DNA of 64,000 bases from Anniella stebbinsi (lineage: Eukaryota > Chordata > Lepidosauria > Squamata > Anniellidae), in contig JARDYH010000003.1 in assembly GCA_029215795.1 (NCBI GenBank), positions 257,494,562 through 257,558,561 of the forward strand. Direction: 5' to 3'. The position numbers were made by a program, and so were the translations under genes. The notes beneath the pieces are model-generated. The model did not search any database. It had not been told where the DNA came from and saw only the letters and a program-made list of their open reading frames with translations. Shown here piece after piece: positions 1 through 52,661 of this stretch (positions are counted from its first letter, which is position 1; each line of letters begins with the position of its first letter).

Positions 1-532
1 TTAAGATTGCAGCAGACAATTAAGGGAAATAGTTTAATATTCTTGTTTTAGTAGCACGCAGTCTGCAAAGTTGTATGCAGTTAAGATAAATGCATAATAT
101 TCTAAATCTGTAGACATTAATAGATGTCTTAAAACTCAGACTTTTTTGTTAGCTCTTATGTACACAAACATTGCATTTAAATTTGGTTGGCTTTAGTTAT
201 GGTCCTGGCAAAGCAAAGCCTCACATGTAATTCTAACTTTATCTGTAATGCAGACACAGTGTTGCATTTAACTTTGCTGCTGTTGAAATTGTTTTATAGC
301 GTAACTTTGAAACATGATGACTCCTTCTATTTAGAAATGTATAATAAATACGTTGGGGAGGCTAAAACTTTCAGAAAGCAACTTTCATATCTGTATTCAA
401 GCTATTTATTTCCCCCTTGAATACTAGCTTTTAATTGTCTACTGTTATTGCCAATGTAAACTGATCTATGCAGTTGTCTCCTTTTTATTTTCATCTACTT
501 TATGCCTGGTGCCATTGTAACAGTTGCCATTA

Positions 533-755
533 GTTTATTTGTATCCTGCATTTACTTGGTAAAATCATGCTCAAAGTAGCTTACAGTATCCATAATTTAC
601 ACAATGTAATATGGGTGTAAATAATTAAGTTATAAATTATAACAAAATTTAGACAATCATACACTTAAGTGTATTACAATTAACATACACTAGAGTTAAA
701 CAATCCAAACAGTTTACAAAGATAAAACAAAGGAGAAATAAACAAATCCAATAAC
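533..755 (-). repeat. LINE/SINE 3' tail, antisense, degenerate
   Basis: The text 'tttatttgtatcctgcattt...gctcaaagtagcttacag', followed by an A-rich stretch, is the antisense form of the common tail 'gtaagctgctttgag...ataaa' of reptilian L2/CR1-type elements. The limits are approximate. Confidence 0.5.
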
Positions 756-767
756 AAAAACAATCAT

Positions 768-1200
768 AGGGGCTGCAGTATTTGAAGTTGGAGTCAGCCT
801 ATCAATGCCCTGCCCTACAAGGCATTGTGGAATGAGGCAAAGAAGCAGAGATCAGGTCCTAGGTCCTGTAGGACTCACACTTAGGTAGTCTCTAGGCACT
901 TGCAGCAGCTTTGTAGGACTCATGGCTTGATGGTCTCTAAGTACCTTTCAATAGCAGCCTTTGTAGCTGGAATCAGTCAGACCCCTATCCTCCCAGGTAG
1001 GTGAAATGAGGCAGGGACCAGGTCTAGTAGGACTCTGGCTTGATGGTCTCCAGGCACCCACAGCAGCAGGTTTTGTAGCTGGAGTCAGTTAGGGCCCTGA
1101 AGCAGAGAAGCATAGACCTGGTCTTGCAGGACTCACAGCTAGATGATCTCTAAAGACCTTCAGCAGGAACAGCAGCAATTTCTGTAACTGGTGTCAATCC
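768..1200 (+). repeat. Degenerate tandem repeat, about 115-130-bp unit, 3-4 copies
   Basis: The phrases 'gcagcagc', 'tttgtagctggagtcagt', 'caggtcctgtaggactca' and 'cttgatggtctctaggcacc' recur in the same order three to four times. The copies differ by many substitutions and indels. Origin unknown; possibly a decayed minisatellite. Confidence 0.65.
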
Positions 1201-1858
1201 AGCTGCCAGAAAGAATTAACTATGTAATCCTGTTCATGTTTACTCAGAAGCAAATCCTACTGAGGTCATTGGGACGTACACCCTATAAGTGCATTTAGGA
1301 TTATAGCGTAATTCAATGTAGAAATTCTATGTGACAGACAAAAAAAATAGAACAATCTGGTCTCCATTTTTGGGCAAAGGGTCCAAATAATGGATACATT
1401 TGGGAAGTGAGGAAGCGAAACCCAAAGCTGTGGTGTGAGCCAGTTTTAGCTTTATGAACATTAATTCATATTGGAGTAATCTTAATGTCAATCTCTTAAC
1501 TGTGCACTACTCCAATTGTTCCTTGCCATCCTGGTTATATGGCTAAACCTGTAGTCATCAGATACTAAATATCTTATGGGGTTAGAGAAGATTCCAGCTT
1601 GCATCAAAAGTTTTCAGGGAAAGCTTTTTTGAACCTTATATCTCTTCACAAAATAATCAGTTTCTTCAAGACTAAAACTCTCTAAGCTCATTTGATAAAG
1701 TTGTCCATAATAAAAGAGGAGATGTGACTGTCTGTTCTTCTGCACCAAATCTGTGAAACCTAGACACCTAAACTTGCATGCATATCAAATGTGCACCTTG
1801 GAGTTAGTTTCATTTTAAAACACATTAATTAATTTCAAGTCCATGAAGTCTGCAGTAA

Positions 1859-2048
1859 CATCTACTGCCACTAGGGGCACACTTCCCTACTAGGGGCATC
1901 TACTGCCACTAGGGGCACACTTCCCTACTAGGGGCATCTACTGCCACTAGGGGCACACTTCCCTACTAGGGGCACACTTCCCTACTAGGGGCACACTTCC
2001 CTACTAGGGGCACACTTCCCTACTAGGGGCACACTTCCCTACTAGGGG
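1859..2048 (+). repeat. 19-bp minisatellite, 10 units with an alternating start
   Basis: Exactly ten 19-bp units. Units 1, 3 and 5 read 'catctactgccactagggg' and the other seven read 'cacacttccctactagggg'. The two types alternate for six units (a 38-bp higher-order repeat), then only the second type is repeated. Units look identical within type, implying recent expansion. Confidence 0.93.
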
Positions 2049-2427
2049 CACATAGCTTTGCAGTCTATACAAGCTGCTAGTAAGCTGCAAAACGAAGTTA
2101 TGCACCTGTCCCTTACTCAAGGTGCTATAGTGGTGCCCCATGACAGGGGCCATGCCATGAAGTGTGAGCAGGTCTAGCTTCACTTGGATGAGAGAGGCAC
2201 AATGTATCCAACTCTGTCAGTTGTGTAACTTTGCTTGAAGGCTTTGCTGTATCAAACTAAGGGCTGTTCCAACCCATATGAAGCTGGGTCTGTTCTCTAG
2301 TTGTTAATCCTATTCTGTACTTGCACAAGTCAAACTGAATGTGACTAGGTTGTATATGATCCGGAATTAATGTGTACTCCTACGGTACAAAAAGTGGTTA
2401 GGAGGTGTGAGTGCTCCTATAGTACAA

Positions 2428-4915
2428 TTATTTATTTATTTTATTACATTTGTATACTACCCCATAGCCGAAGCTCTCTGGGCGGTTTACATAAGATTAA
2501 AACAATTAAAAACAATATACAAAAATTAAAAGAGCAAAAACATACAATATACACATACATTTAAAACCACTGTAATAACTTTAAAAAGCTATAAACCTAA
2601 AAACAAAACAAACCTAGGCTCATCAGATATTGCTACATGCTTGAGAGAAGAGGAAAGTCTTGACCTGGCGCCGAAAAGATAACAATGTTGGCACCAGGCG
2701 GGCCTCGTCAGGGAGATCATTCCACAATTGAGGGGCCACCACAGAGAGGGCCCTCTCCCTTGTTGCCGACCTCTGAGCTTCCCTCGGAGTAGGTACTGGG
2801 AGGAGGGCCTTAGATGTTGAATGTAGTGTTCGGGTAGGTTCATGTCGGGAAAGGCGTTCCGTCAGGTATTGTGGTCCCAAGCCGTATAAGGCTTTATAGG
2901 CTAAAACCAGCAACTTGAATCGGGCTCGGAAACATACAGGCAGCCAATGCAAACGGGCCAGAGTAGGTCTTATATGTTTGAACATTCTGGTCCCAGTTAT
3001 CAATCCGGTCGCTGCATTTTGCACAACCTGCAGCTTCCAAACCGCCTTCAAAGGCAGCCCCATCTAGAGTGCATTGCAGTAATCTAACTTGGAGGTTACC
3101 AGAAAATGGACAACTGAAGCCAGGTTATCCCTGTCTAGATAGGGGCGTAACAGGGCCACCAACCGAAGTTGGTAGAAGGCACTCTGTGCCACTGAGGCCA
3201 CCTGAGTCTCAAGTGACAGAGATGGTTCTAGGAGAACACTCAAGCTACGAACCTGATCCTTCAAGAGGAGTGCAACCCCATCCAGAACAGGTTGAAGACC
3301 CTCCATCCAGTCAGCAGAACCACCCACTAACAGCATCTCAGTCTTGTCTGGATTGAGTTTTAGTTTATTAGCCCTCATCCAGTCCATTGTCACATCCAGG
3401 CACTGGTTCAGCATATCCGCAGCCTCACCTGATGAAGATGAAAAGGAGAAATAGAGCTGCGCGTCATCAGCATACTGATGACAACACACTCCAAAACTCC
3501 GAATGGCTGCACTCAGCAGTTTCATGTAGATGTTGAACAGCATGTGGGACAAGACTGACCCCTGCGGACCCCCATACTGGAGAATCCACGGGGCTGAGCA
3601 ATGTTCCCCAAGCACCACGTTCTGGAGCTGACCCGCCAAGTAGGAGCGGAACCACCGCAATGCAGTGCCTCCTTCTCCCAATTCAGCCAGTTGTCCCAGA
3701 AGGATACCATGGTCGATGGTATCGAAAGCCGCTGAAAGATCGAGGAGAATCAACAGAGTCACACTCCCTCTGTCTTTCTCCCAACATAGGTCATCATACA
3801 GGGCGACCAAGGCTGTTTCCGTACCAAAACCAGGCCTGAAACCCAATTGAAATGGATCCAGATAATTGGTCTCATCCAAGAGTGCCTGGAGCTGGCTCGC
3901 AACCACCCACTCCAGAACCTTGCCCAGGAATGGAACATTTGATACTGGCCTGTAGTTATTAAGATTTTCAGAGTCCAAGGAAGATTTCTTTAGGAGTGGT
4001 CTCACTGCTGCCTCTTTCAGGAGGCCTGGGACCACTCCCTCTTGCAAAGAGGCATTAATCACTTTCCTGGCCCAGCCAGTTGTTCCATCCCTGCTAGCTA
4101 GCCAAGAGGGGCAAGGATCCAATATGGAGGTGGTTGCACGAACCTGTCCAAGCACCTTGTCAATGTCCTCGAGCTGTACCAACTGAAGCTCATCCAAGAA
4201 AACAGGACAAGCCTGTGCTCTGGATACCTCATTTGATTCACCTGCTATAACACTGGAGTCTAAGTCCTGACGGATGCCAAAGATTTTATTCTGGAAGTGC
4301 CCAGCAAATGTATTACAGCGGGCCTCAGATGGTTCTACCATGTCCTTGGGGCCAGCATGTAAAAGTCCCCAGACAACTCTGAAAAGCTCCGCTGGGTGGC
4401 AAGTTGATGATTGAATAGTGGCAGCAAAGTATTGGGGGTTTTTTTGCTGCCCTCACTGCCCTGAATACTGCTTACCATAGGTACTTACCAGTGTTTGATT
4501 GCATCCATCAGGAGTTTGTCTCCATCTGCCCTCACACTGTCTCCTGTTTTGTTTCATCACTCTCAGCTCCGGGGTATACCACGGAGCTGTATGAGCTCTA
4601 GACAGGAGAGGGCGCTCAGGAGCAATCGTGTCAACCTCCCGGGTCATTTCTGCATTCCACAGATTAACCAGGGTTTCCAGGAGAGCCAGCCCTATCAGCC
4701 TGAAAATTCCCCAGAGCCCTCTGGAAACCATCTGGATCCATTAGCCTCCGGGGGTGGATCATCTTAATGGGTCCTCCACCCTTGCAGAGGGGAAAAGCTG
4801 CTATAAGTCTGAACCTCAGCAGGTGGTGATCTGACCATGACAGAGGGGTTGATGTAAAATCCCCCACTTTCAGATCACCATCTCCATGTCCAATTGAAAA
4901 TAACGGGTTTAGAGT
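2428..4915 (-). mobile_element. L2/CR1-clade non-LTR retrotransposon, 5'-truncated, antisense
   Basis: Read on the - strand it runs from the end of the endonuclease (SWSDHHLLRF, near 4830) through reverse transcriptase (NNYRPVSNVPFLGKVLEWVV, LLILLDLSAAFDTIDHGILL, HQYADDAQLYFSFS, MRANKLKLNPDKTEMLLVGG) to the C-terminal part (LHWLPVCFRARFKLLVLAYK). It ends in the tail at 2428-2500 ('agagcttcggctatggggta' in element sense). The reverse transcriptase is open for 425 codons (3064-4341). A single TAG at 3064-3066 separates it in frame from a further 146 codons (2623-3063). The LDLSAAFDT and YADD motifs place it with L2-type elements. Confidence 0.9.
2623..4341 (-). pseudogene. L2-type reverse transcriptase, one in-frame stop
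   Basis: Two adjoining open stretches in the same frame with a single stop codon between them (element order 4341->3064, then 3063->2623). The expected tyrosine of ...DYCNALYMGL is TAG here. Upstream of 4341 the frame shifts into the connecting region toward the endonuclease. It retains the YADD catalytic box. This is the best preserved LINE copy in the window. Confidence 0.85.
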
Positions 4916-5654
4916 ATCCCTGCTACATGCGTTGGGCCGATGGCATTTTGGGACAGTCCCATGGTTGTAAAAGGGACTGAAAGGGAGTAAAATGGGGCTA
5001 AGGTCTATCTCTAGTATTTATTTAGAGTTTTTTTTAGCCCCGCTCTTCAGCTGAAGCAACCTCCCAGAGCAGTTTACAAAGATAATCCCTGTCCTTGGTT
5101 TTACAAAGTGTCACTTTGAAAGAAGCATTATCTGCCTTTGTGTGTTGCTGCTCTGGCAGAATATACTGATGTGATTTTAATGATTGCAGCTGTTCTGAGT
5201 GATGTATCTGCATTAGAAGGGCAGGATATAAACATACATAGACATAAATACTGAAGGCTTCCCTTTTGGTTGCTAAATTGAATTTCTCATCATAACCAGC
5301 TGACCATATTTGTAGAACCTGACTGTTAAAGAACAGTGTGAACTTAAGTAAACTCAGGAACAACAAATGGAAATATTTCTTCAAGCAGTGTGCTGGGTTC
5401 ACACAACCCTACAATCTGTACTCAAATTTGAGAATGAGTTAAGTGTGGGTTGTTGAAACAAGCCATGCTTATTAATGAACCGCCCTAACAAACTTCAGCT
5501 AATGGAAGATATAGTGCTGGCCACTAGAGGGCAGAATAATCCTTAGTGGACTATGCAGGCGCAGATCATTGGATCTTCCACATCCGAAGCTTTGGCAACA
5601 CACTGGGTAGTACAGAAAGCAGGTGGCAGTTTCACTGGTCTTCTCAGCAAATCA

Positions 5655-5660
5655 TTGTAT

Positions 5661-5691
<31 letters not shown>

Positions 5692-5735
5692 TATTTATTT
5701 ATCACCCGCCTCTCCCAACGGATCGGATTAAACCA
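5655..5735 (+). repeat. (AAT)n microsatellite with LINE/SINE tail
   Basis: About ten AAT units at 5659-5690, followed by 'atttatttatcacccgcctc', an antisense retroelement tail. This arrangement arises when a tail microsatellite expands. Confidence 0.75.
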
Positions 5736-6243
5736 CCACCCCATTGAAAACCCAGCAGAGTGGCATTGAATCAAGTGGTTCCAAAGCTGGCTTGTCTTCA
5801 TTGCCAGGACCTTATGCAAGAGCAACATTGGCAGGAGCTTTGCACCTACCATGCTTTAGGAGTGGGATCCTCCACAGCATCAGAGCCCCATCTCCAGCAG
5901 ATGGGCACTTCCACCATATCCTAACCCTCTTCAGTGGACAATATCAGGGGGTTAGGATTGTACTCTTAGATGGCTTTTGAAAGGGGTAGGCACACGCATG
6001 AACTATTGATAGGTTTCTCAGTGGCAACTAGTATGAAAATTAAATGGGACCTCTACATGTAGACATGGTAAACTTGTGAGTGCAAGATGCTGGAGTCAGA
6101 ACATCAGGTATGACCACCTTCATGCCCTGCTTATGAGTTTCCACAAATATCTGGCTGGCAAGTGTTGAAGACAAAATGTTGGACTGTAGATGGACTCTGA
6201 TCTTGCAGCAATATTTTTATGCATCCTGGTTTGTGAACAAACT

Positions 6244-6735
6244 ATGGCTGCATTCAGACAAAATGATAGTCAACGGTGGGATAATAATCCACTTGATGGC
6301 TGTTTATCTAGGGGTTACTCCCCACACAACATGATAATAATCAACCATGGTGTGTGGAGTAGGATCAACATTGAGTTGACTTAGTCCATGCTGTGTTGAC
6401 TCACTCATCCCTTGCCCTCTCCCCCCTCAGTCCTCCTGCTAGTATCCCATCAGCCATTGCTGCCAAAAATATATCCTGCCAACTGGACTAGAGCAGCAGC
6501 CACCACTTTGACTGCTGTTGCCTTGTGACTCTGGCTGATGAAATAACCAACGGTGGTCGAGGAAATAACCAGTGGTGCCCTTCACTCAGCATGGTAACGA
6601 ATGGTGGTTCAAATAGCCCACCCTGCACAGCATTGTTATTTGCATTGGTTAAAAAACTCCCTCTGCGCAACAAAATAACCCATGGTGGATTAAATAACCA
6701 ACCGTTCACTATTTAAGCCAGTTGTCTGAACCCAG
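6244..6735. mobile_element. Foldback MITE, family A (ends 'ctgggttcagacaac')
   Basis: The ends are inverted ('atggctgcattcagacaa' and 'gttgtctgaacccag'). The interior repeats short motifs such as 'ataaccaacggtgg' and 'ataatcaaccatggtg' on both strands. Related copies are at 10673-11086, 11264-11446 and 12108-12340. No coding capacity. Confidence 0.65.
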
Positions 6736-7429
6736 TCTATGTTTTGTACAAACCAGTTTTCCTCTACTCCGTCAAAATAAGAAGTTGCAGTTAATCTCTT
6801 TCCCTTGTGCAGAAGGAGGGAGGAAGGGGAGGAGGGAGTGTGAGAGCTCAGCTTGCACCTCACTCTCATTATGACAATCCGTGGTTTGGCAGTAGGTTTG
6901 ACACGGACTAGTCTCTGTCTCTTGTTACTTCTCACCTCAGATTATTGTTTTACATTACAAACAAACAAACACATAATAAAGGAACAGGCTAATATGTAAA
7001 AAGAGTTGAGTTTTTTTCAGTTTGCATAAACTTTTTCCATCATTTGACAGCCAATATAATCAAAATGAAATTTGAGAATCAGAAGCTATGTGTTTTTCAG
7101 ACACAGTTTCTGATTGGAGAAATAATGTGAGTTAGTATTTAAAACTAGAATGTAGCAAGATAAAAATCCAATGGGGATGGTAAATTCTCAATTACTATGA
7201 AACTTGCTGTATATGATGAAATAACATTGAAGTCTTTAGCATTTTAACACCATTGTAAAGGGAAACTGACTATCTTAATTTATTGCTCTTTCTTAATTGC
7301 ATTATAGGGTTTATTTTCCAAGTCTTTTCTCTAAATAGAAAAGTCCCTTCTGTTATTTTCATTATAAAGTTGATGTCTACATATTATTTTTAAACCCAAA
7401 TATTTTAAACCCAAATTTAAAAATAAATG

Positions 7430-7520
7430 AAATTATTATTTAATTATTACATGAATATCCTGCCTTTTTTGTATCATGGCACTCAAAGCAGTATACATAG
7501 GTTCCCACAATGTCCAGATC
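7430..7520 (-). repeat. Retroelement 3' tail, antisense
   Basis: 'taattattacatgaatatcc ... ggcactcaaagcagtataca' is the antisense LINE/SINE tail pattern (element sense: 'tgctttgagtgcc...'). Degenerate. Confidence 0.45.
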
Positions 7521-7576
7521 TGCTTAACTTCAGCAAGCTTGCTGCATCATATCTTCAGACCATGCATGTTGTAAAA

Positions 7577-7711
7577 CAGGGATAGGCAACCTGGTGCCCT
7601 TCAGATGTTTTGGACTACAACTCCCATAATCCCTGACATTTTGCCATGTTGGCTGGACTGCATGGAAGTTGTAGTCCAAAACTTCCGGAACGCACTAGGT
7701 TGACTTCCCCC
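7577..7711. mobile_element. Foldback repeat, 'ggactacaactccc' family
   Basis: The left arm contains 'agatgttttggactacaact' and the right arm 'gaagttgtagtccaaaactt', giving an imperfect hairpin of about 50-bp arms with ends 'ggcaacctggtgcc' and 'gcactaggttgac'. This is a very common amniote/squamate repeat type. A partial copy is at 63150-63240. Confidence 0.65.
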
Positions 7712-7846
7712 GTCTAAAAGGAATGGGTTTACCACTTTGTCTGCTGTGTCTAAGCAGTAGGTCCAAGTCACAGGTTCCCCTTGTGTCTCTCCAAATTCTC
7801 CTTTTCATCTGCTTTTCTCCGCACCCAGTGATCTGGTTCACAGTGG

Positions 7847-8042
7847 GACTGTTCAGACGACATGCTCAGCCATGGTTAGCCACTAACCCTTTTGCAGCAA
7901 ATAGTGAGCATGTTTAAACCATGGTTATGTAGTCACCATGGTTAAGAATGGTTCACACATGCTAAGTAATGGTTCACAGTAAGCCATAACGTTTAGCTCA
8001 AAATGCTTAATCACTGTGGCTTAGCATGTCATCTGAACAGGG
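7847..8042. mobile_element. Foldback MITE, family B ('ctgttcagacgacatgct')
   Basis: Terminal inverted repeats 'gactgttcagacgacatgct' and 'agcatgtcatctgaacaggg'. The interior is built of 'accatggtta' motifs in both orientations. No coding capacity. Confidence 0.7.
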
Positions 8043-8504
8043 TCAATGTCCTACTAACCGATGGATTATTGAAACCATGGTTTGTTGCCTTACCCAGGGT
8101 TTGTCTGGCAGACAATCAAACAAACCATGGTTTGTTTTCTCAGTGCATGGGTTGTTTGTTACCCTCTTCCTTTCCCCTCTCTCTGTTTGTCACTCTTTGA
8201 TTGGCGTCTAAGACTACTGCAGAAATATTTCTATGGCTACAGAAAGTTGAACTTGAGACAGATTGCTCAGGATACACAGTATAATCAGGCATTCCTGATT
8301 TTCTTCACAACCTAATGGGGTAAAAAACTTAAAATAAAACAGCACCTTGACCAATCTTGTAACTGAGTATTTGTATAACCTGTGTTCAGTTTCTTCTTTT
8401 TTAAATACCTGATATATATTTTCTTTTAGGTGTTCAGTATTTTATAATATGCTTCCAAAAGGTGTAGTCAAAAATGTAGTTTTGATTGTTTTATGTTGTA
8501 TTAG

Positions 8505-48557
<40,053 letters not shown>

Positions 48558-51500
48558 ATTCTCCCTTGTGCTAGAGAGAGGGCTTTCCTTGGTGCCATGT
48601 CTGTTGCTGGCAATAGATGCACTGTACCTTTTGGTGCCAAGGAGTTGAGCTGTGTTGCTCTTAACACTAAAGACTCTACAGTACATTTGGTATATGGTGT
48701 AGAAAATAATGAATCTTAATAACAGGCCCCTAGTTGTGAAAAAAAAATCCCTGTTGCTGTTTGTTAGTATAGTATGCAGGGCACTGTTCTAAAGTCACTG
48801 GACATCTGAATGTACTAGAAATCAGACTTGCAGATCTCTTTGGGCCAATAAGCAGACACCGTGCTTTGTGTAGTGTCCAGTGAAGGATAAGAAGCATAGT
48901 CCTGTAATCATCTGTCCACCACAGCATAAGTTCTTAGAGTGAAAATATGATGCACTTTTTTTTAAAAAAAAATCTCAAACAGGGAACTTGATAGTCTTTT
49001 TAATTTCTTTTGTTTTATTCCCTGCTTTCCAATCATGAACTGGACTATGAGGAAGTTCTGTGGTACTGAACCAACGTAGAGCTAAGGGTTAGCACTGTAC
49101 TGCAGTCCTGTTTACAAACTGTTACAGTTACTAGTACATATATGGGTACCTAGGCTTCACCAAAGAGGTACTTTCCTTCTTTATGAATATTATGGTGCCA
49201 GTTCAATAAGAAATTTTGCCAGGAAGCAGAATGCCTAACTTTGGCCTTCTTTAAATAAATGAAATTTAAGTCTTACATTAATGACACCAATGACACAAAC
49301 TGCAAAACAGCGCTATTGTTAGAGTGAAATCTGTTCCTACGTTTAGAAGACTGTTGAATCTAGTCTAGGTTAGGTCTTCTTCATCTTAAGGTTTACGGAT
49401 AACCCACTTTATGGCTGGTAATGCAACTTTATGCCATGGAAATGCAAAGGATGATCCGCTGGCCATATCCCCTCATTATCATCATGTTTTAACTAGCAGT
49501 TGGTAGATGAATAATCAGCACCCATAGAATTGCCTTGTAGTTGCATAAATAAATCATATGTATATAGTGAATGTTGCATAAATATACTTGCAAATTGTTT
49601 TTAATTTAATTGAAATAAAGATACAGATATTTTGTCTGGCTGACATACATTAAATTATTGCATTGCTAAATGTGCATTTCAGTTTAAAGCACTGAGAAGG
49701 AAACACATCCTGTGGTACTCGCATCTCTCTAGCTCATTGTTTTAGTCAATAAAGGATAAATGGGGAAAAACCCAGGGTTTGGCATGTGAAATAAAGGTGA
49801 GTTAGAGGCAACTCAAAAGTTTATATCTTTGTGCTTAAAATGGAATGGATCTCATGCATATCATGCAGTACAGAATTCCAAACTCCTAAACTTTGAAGTT
49901 GATCTTTACTATGTCAGAAATGTTTGAAAGAGACTAAGCTACATGAATATCCTGCCTTGGATTATCCACAGACCTGTGAACTACACTTCTGATTCCAGTG
50001 CTATGATGGTAATGCATGCCACTTACTGAAGATATTTTAATCATCTCTGCTACACTAGGATTTGTGAATGGTACAGTATTGAATTCTTAGTTACTAAGAC
50101 TCTTATAGGATGTTTTCTCTTCAGCAAAACCAAAATACATTTCGGCAATCTAGAAAGCCATGTCACTGGAACAGTGTTGGTAGAAGACCATCACAATGGA
50201 CGCCTACTGTTCTAAGACATTTCTACACCACTATGCAGTGTGGTCTTTGCATTTCAGGAAATATTCATTTAATCTGCATTAAATGGATCCTTTTTTAACT
50301 TTACATGTACAGTATACAGAATCAAAAGAAGGGCATTCTGGGAAAATGTTTGCATAATGCTAGACTGTAACAAGTGTTAAACTGAGACCCTGGTGAGGGT
50401 AAGGGATACTCTAGAAACAGTTGAAAGTTTTAAAGAGAAGTTGGGGAACTGAACTGGTTCCTATTTAGATTCCTTTTTTACTTCTTTTTCTTAGTTTGTA
50501 ACACTAAAGGTAATGGAAACAGTCATGTCCATAAAAACTTTAAATATTGCAGATGATGTCCCATCTTTGCCAACCAGAAGGAAACTCTTAAGTATGTCAT
50601 TTATCCAAGCTCTGTTTACATAGAGAAAGAGGCGGTCTCTAATCAAGCTGCTTTTAATTTAGAAGACAGTAGTAAGTGAATTTGTTAATTCACTTGTTAA
50701 TTCCATTCGGATTTGCAAGCAGCAGCATCTTATACAGATCTATCTTACCTTTGTCTTTTGAGAAAGCCATTGAACAATAAAAGTTTAATATGAGCCCTCA
50801 TGGTTGCTAAGACTACCTTGCTTGATACAACCCAGATGCCAAATTATTAAATGAATTAGCTTAAGGAGCTGAGATACTCTGTTTAAAATAGTGTTTGCCA
50901 GCTGCAGGGTCTTTTACGATGGTTGAGGTATAATCCTGAACAAAGGTCAGCAGCTCGGTGCAAATGTTAATCTCCTGAATATGCTAGATTCCCACAAACT
51001 CACTGAAGTGAATGAGGGTGGTACCTCAAGTCTCATATTTCATACAGTCAACTTTTTGTTGTGCTAAGTGCTCCAAATGTAGAATGGAAAATGTTGCTCT
51101 GTTCAAGTAGAATTAGTTTCTTCTCACCCCAAACATACATCATGTATATAGAATTCTTGCTATATGTCGAAACCTTGTCATGCGATTTGATGTTCTACAA
51201 AAAGTGCTGAGTTTTTTCAAAAGTGAAGTGTGCTGCTTGTTTCAAAACCATCCCAAGGAGTTGGTGGAGTACTCCCCATAAACAACTTTGTGACTTTCCA
51301 TATTCTTGGTCGAGCCACTAAAATTAACCAAAGGAAAGTAGTATTGGATCAAACTTCTGAGTTACACAGAACTCCACCAGACTGTAAGACATAAAAGACA
51401 CTTTTTCATGGGACCATATCTTTTAGTACAGGAACATATGGTCCATTAAAGACAATAGAAAGGTATTGAAGTATTGACTACATAGAGCCAAGTAGTTGAA

Positions 51501-52661
51501 ATGTGTTTTTTCCCCATGATGGGGGAGAAAAACTTGTTCCTCTACCAAATTTGCTATTGGAAGGGGAGAATAAATGTTCCATTACCTGGAACTACTATGC
51601 CAATGGCAGTATATTTTAATGAATAAAGGAGGAGGAAAAACTTACATGTCTGTAAGTAGACAGCTGATGGTCATATTTCAACCATACCATACTGCAAAAG
51701 TATCTTTTGAATTATAGCATGTGTTGTTACTTGCTTTCATGAACCCATGCCATCTTACATCAGGCTATTCTTGCTGAAATGTAGCTCATGCAGTTAAGTG
51801 TTTTGTTTTAAAATCTTTTCAATGCAGTAGATTTTCAAAATTGGTTGGCTGTGTTTATACTTAAACATTGGCCTAGCTCAAAAGGGATGTGCACAGTCTG
51901 CAGAAGATACAGGGCTTTTCTAGCCTCCACTATCACTGCAGCCCAACTCATCCCCTGAAAAGCCTCTCTGCAAGGGAAAACAGAATTGGCAACCATGGAA
52001 ACGTTCTACTAATGCAAGGAGCTTTTGAGATTCTCTAAAAGTATGAGAGACTTTTATTTTTGCCCTTCTCAGGACAGTATCCAACAAAAGTTTTCCAGGG
52101 AAGCCCGTTGTGCAAGCTAATGTCAGTGTTGCTCTAGAGGTCCCTTACCCTAGTGCAATGTCATTTGTGTTAACAGAATGACATCATTAGATACTGCCTG
52201 AAGCTCCAAATGCAACTCTTGGTATGATTGTGGCAGGAGCAGGTGGCTGTTAGAGACTAGCAGCATCTGTTGAAGATCGACATTCTGCACAGATGAAGCG
52301 AAGCCATTTGGGCGTAGCTTTGGAAATCAGTGGAGTTCCTAAATTGGTTTCTGTTTAAATGTGAGTTTGTTGTCTGAATGCGTGCTTGTCAGCGTGTCTT
52401 GCCTGCTTGCTGTTCCGTGTAAAAAAACAAAATGCCCAAAATAAATCCTTGCTGTCACTCCTTTATTTTTAGTTAGGGAAGGAGGGCCTTGCTGTAAAAC
52501 CTATTCTTAATTAACAAGGGGGAAAGATCAATAAGGTAGCTTATTTGGATGTTCTCTTGAAACACCATGAGGCCCAATCCAGAGGATGGGGCTGGTGCAA
52601 GAGTTAACTCGCATACAGCAGCCATAAACTGTGTTCTTAAATTAATTGATGCTCACTTCTA

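Larger units (their letters stand above)
1..8504 (+). other. SOS1: SOS1 intron 1 (3' part)
   Basis: Non-coding sequence upstream of the first visible SOS1 exon, ending in the acceptor 'ttatgttgtattag' at 8504. It holds repeats listed separately: a LINE tail, two minisatellites, an L2 copy and several foldback MITEs. Nothing recognisable was seen in 1-529, 2049-2427, 4916-5640, 5900-6243 or 6736-7429. The SOS1 promoter and exon 1 are not in the window. Confidence 0.85.

Noticed and set aside
1859..2048. CRISPR-like array
   Set aside because: The units are directly adjacent without unique spacers, and the genome is vertebrate; it is a minisatellite.
3069..3356. Open frames on the + strand opposite the L2 element
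   Set aside because: They are shadows of the antisense reverse transcriptase frame, with no independent motif.
5553..5747. An open frame starting MQAQ, like the first residues of human SOS1
   Set aside because: Only four residues match; the rest (IIGSSTSEAL...) is unlike SOS1 exon 1 and runs into an AAT microsatellite and retroelement tail.
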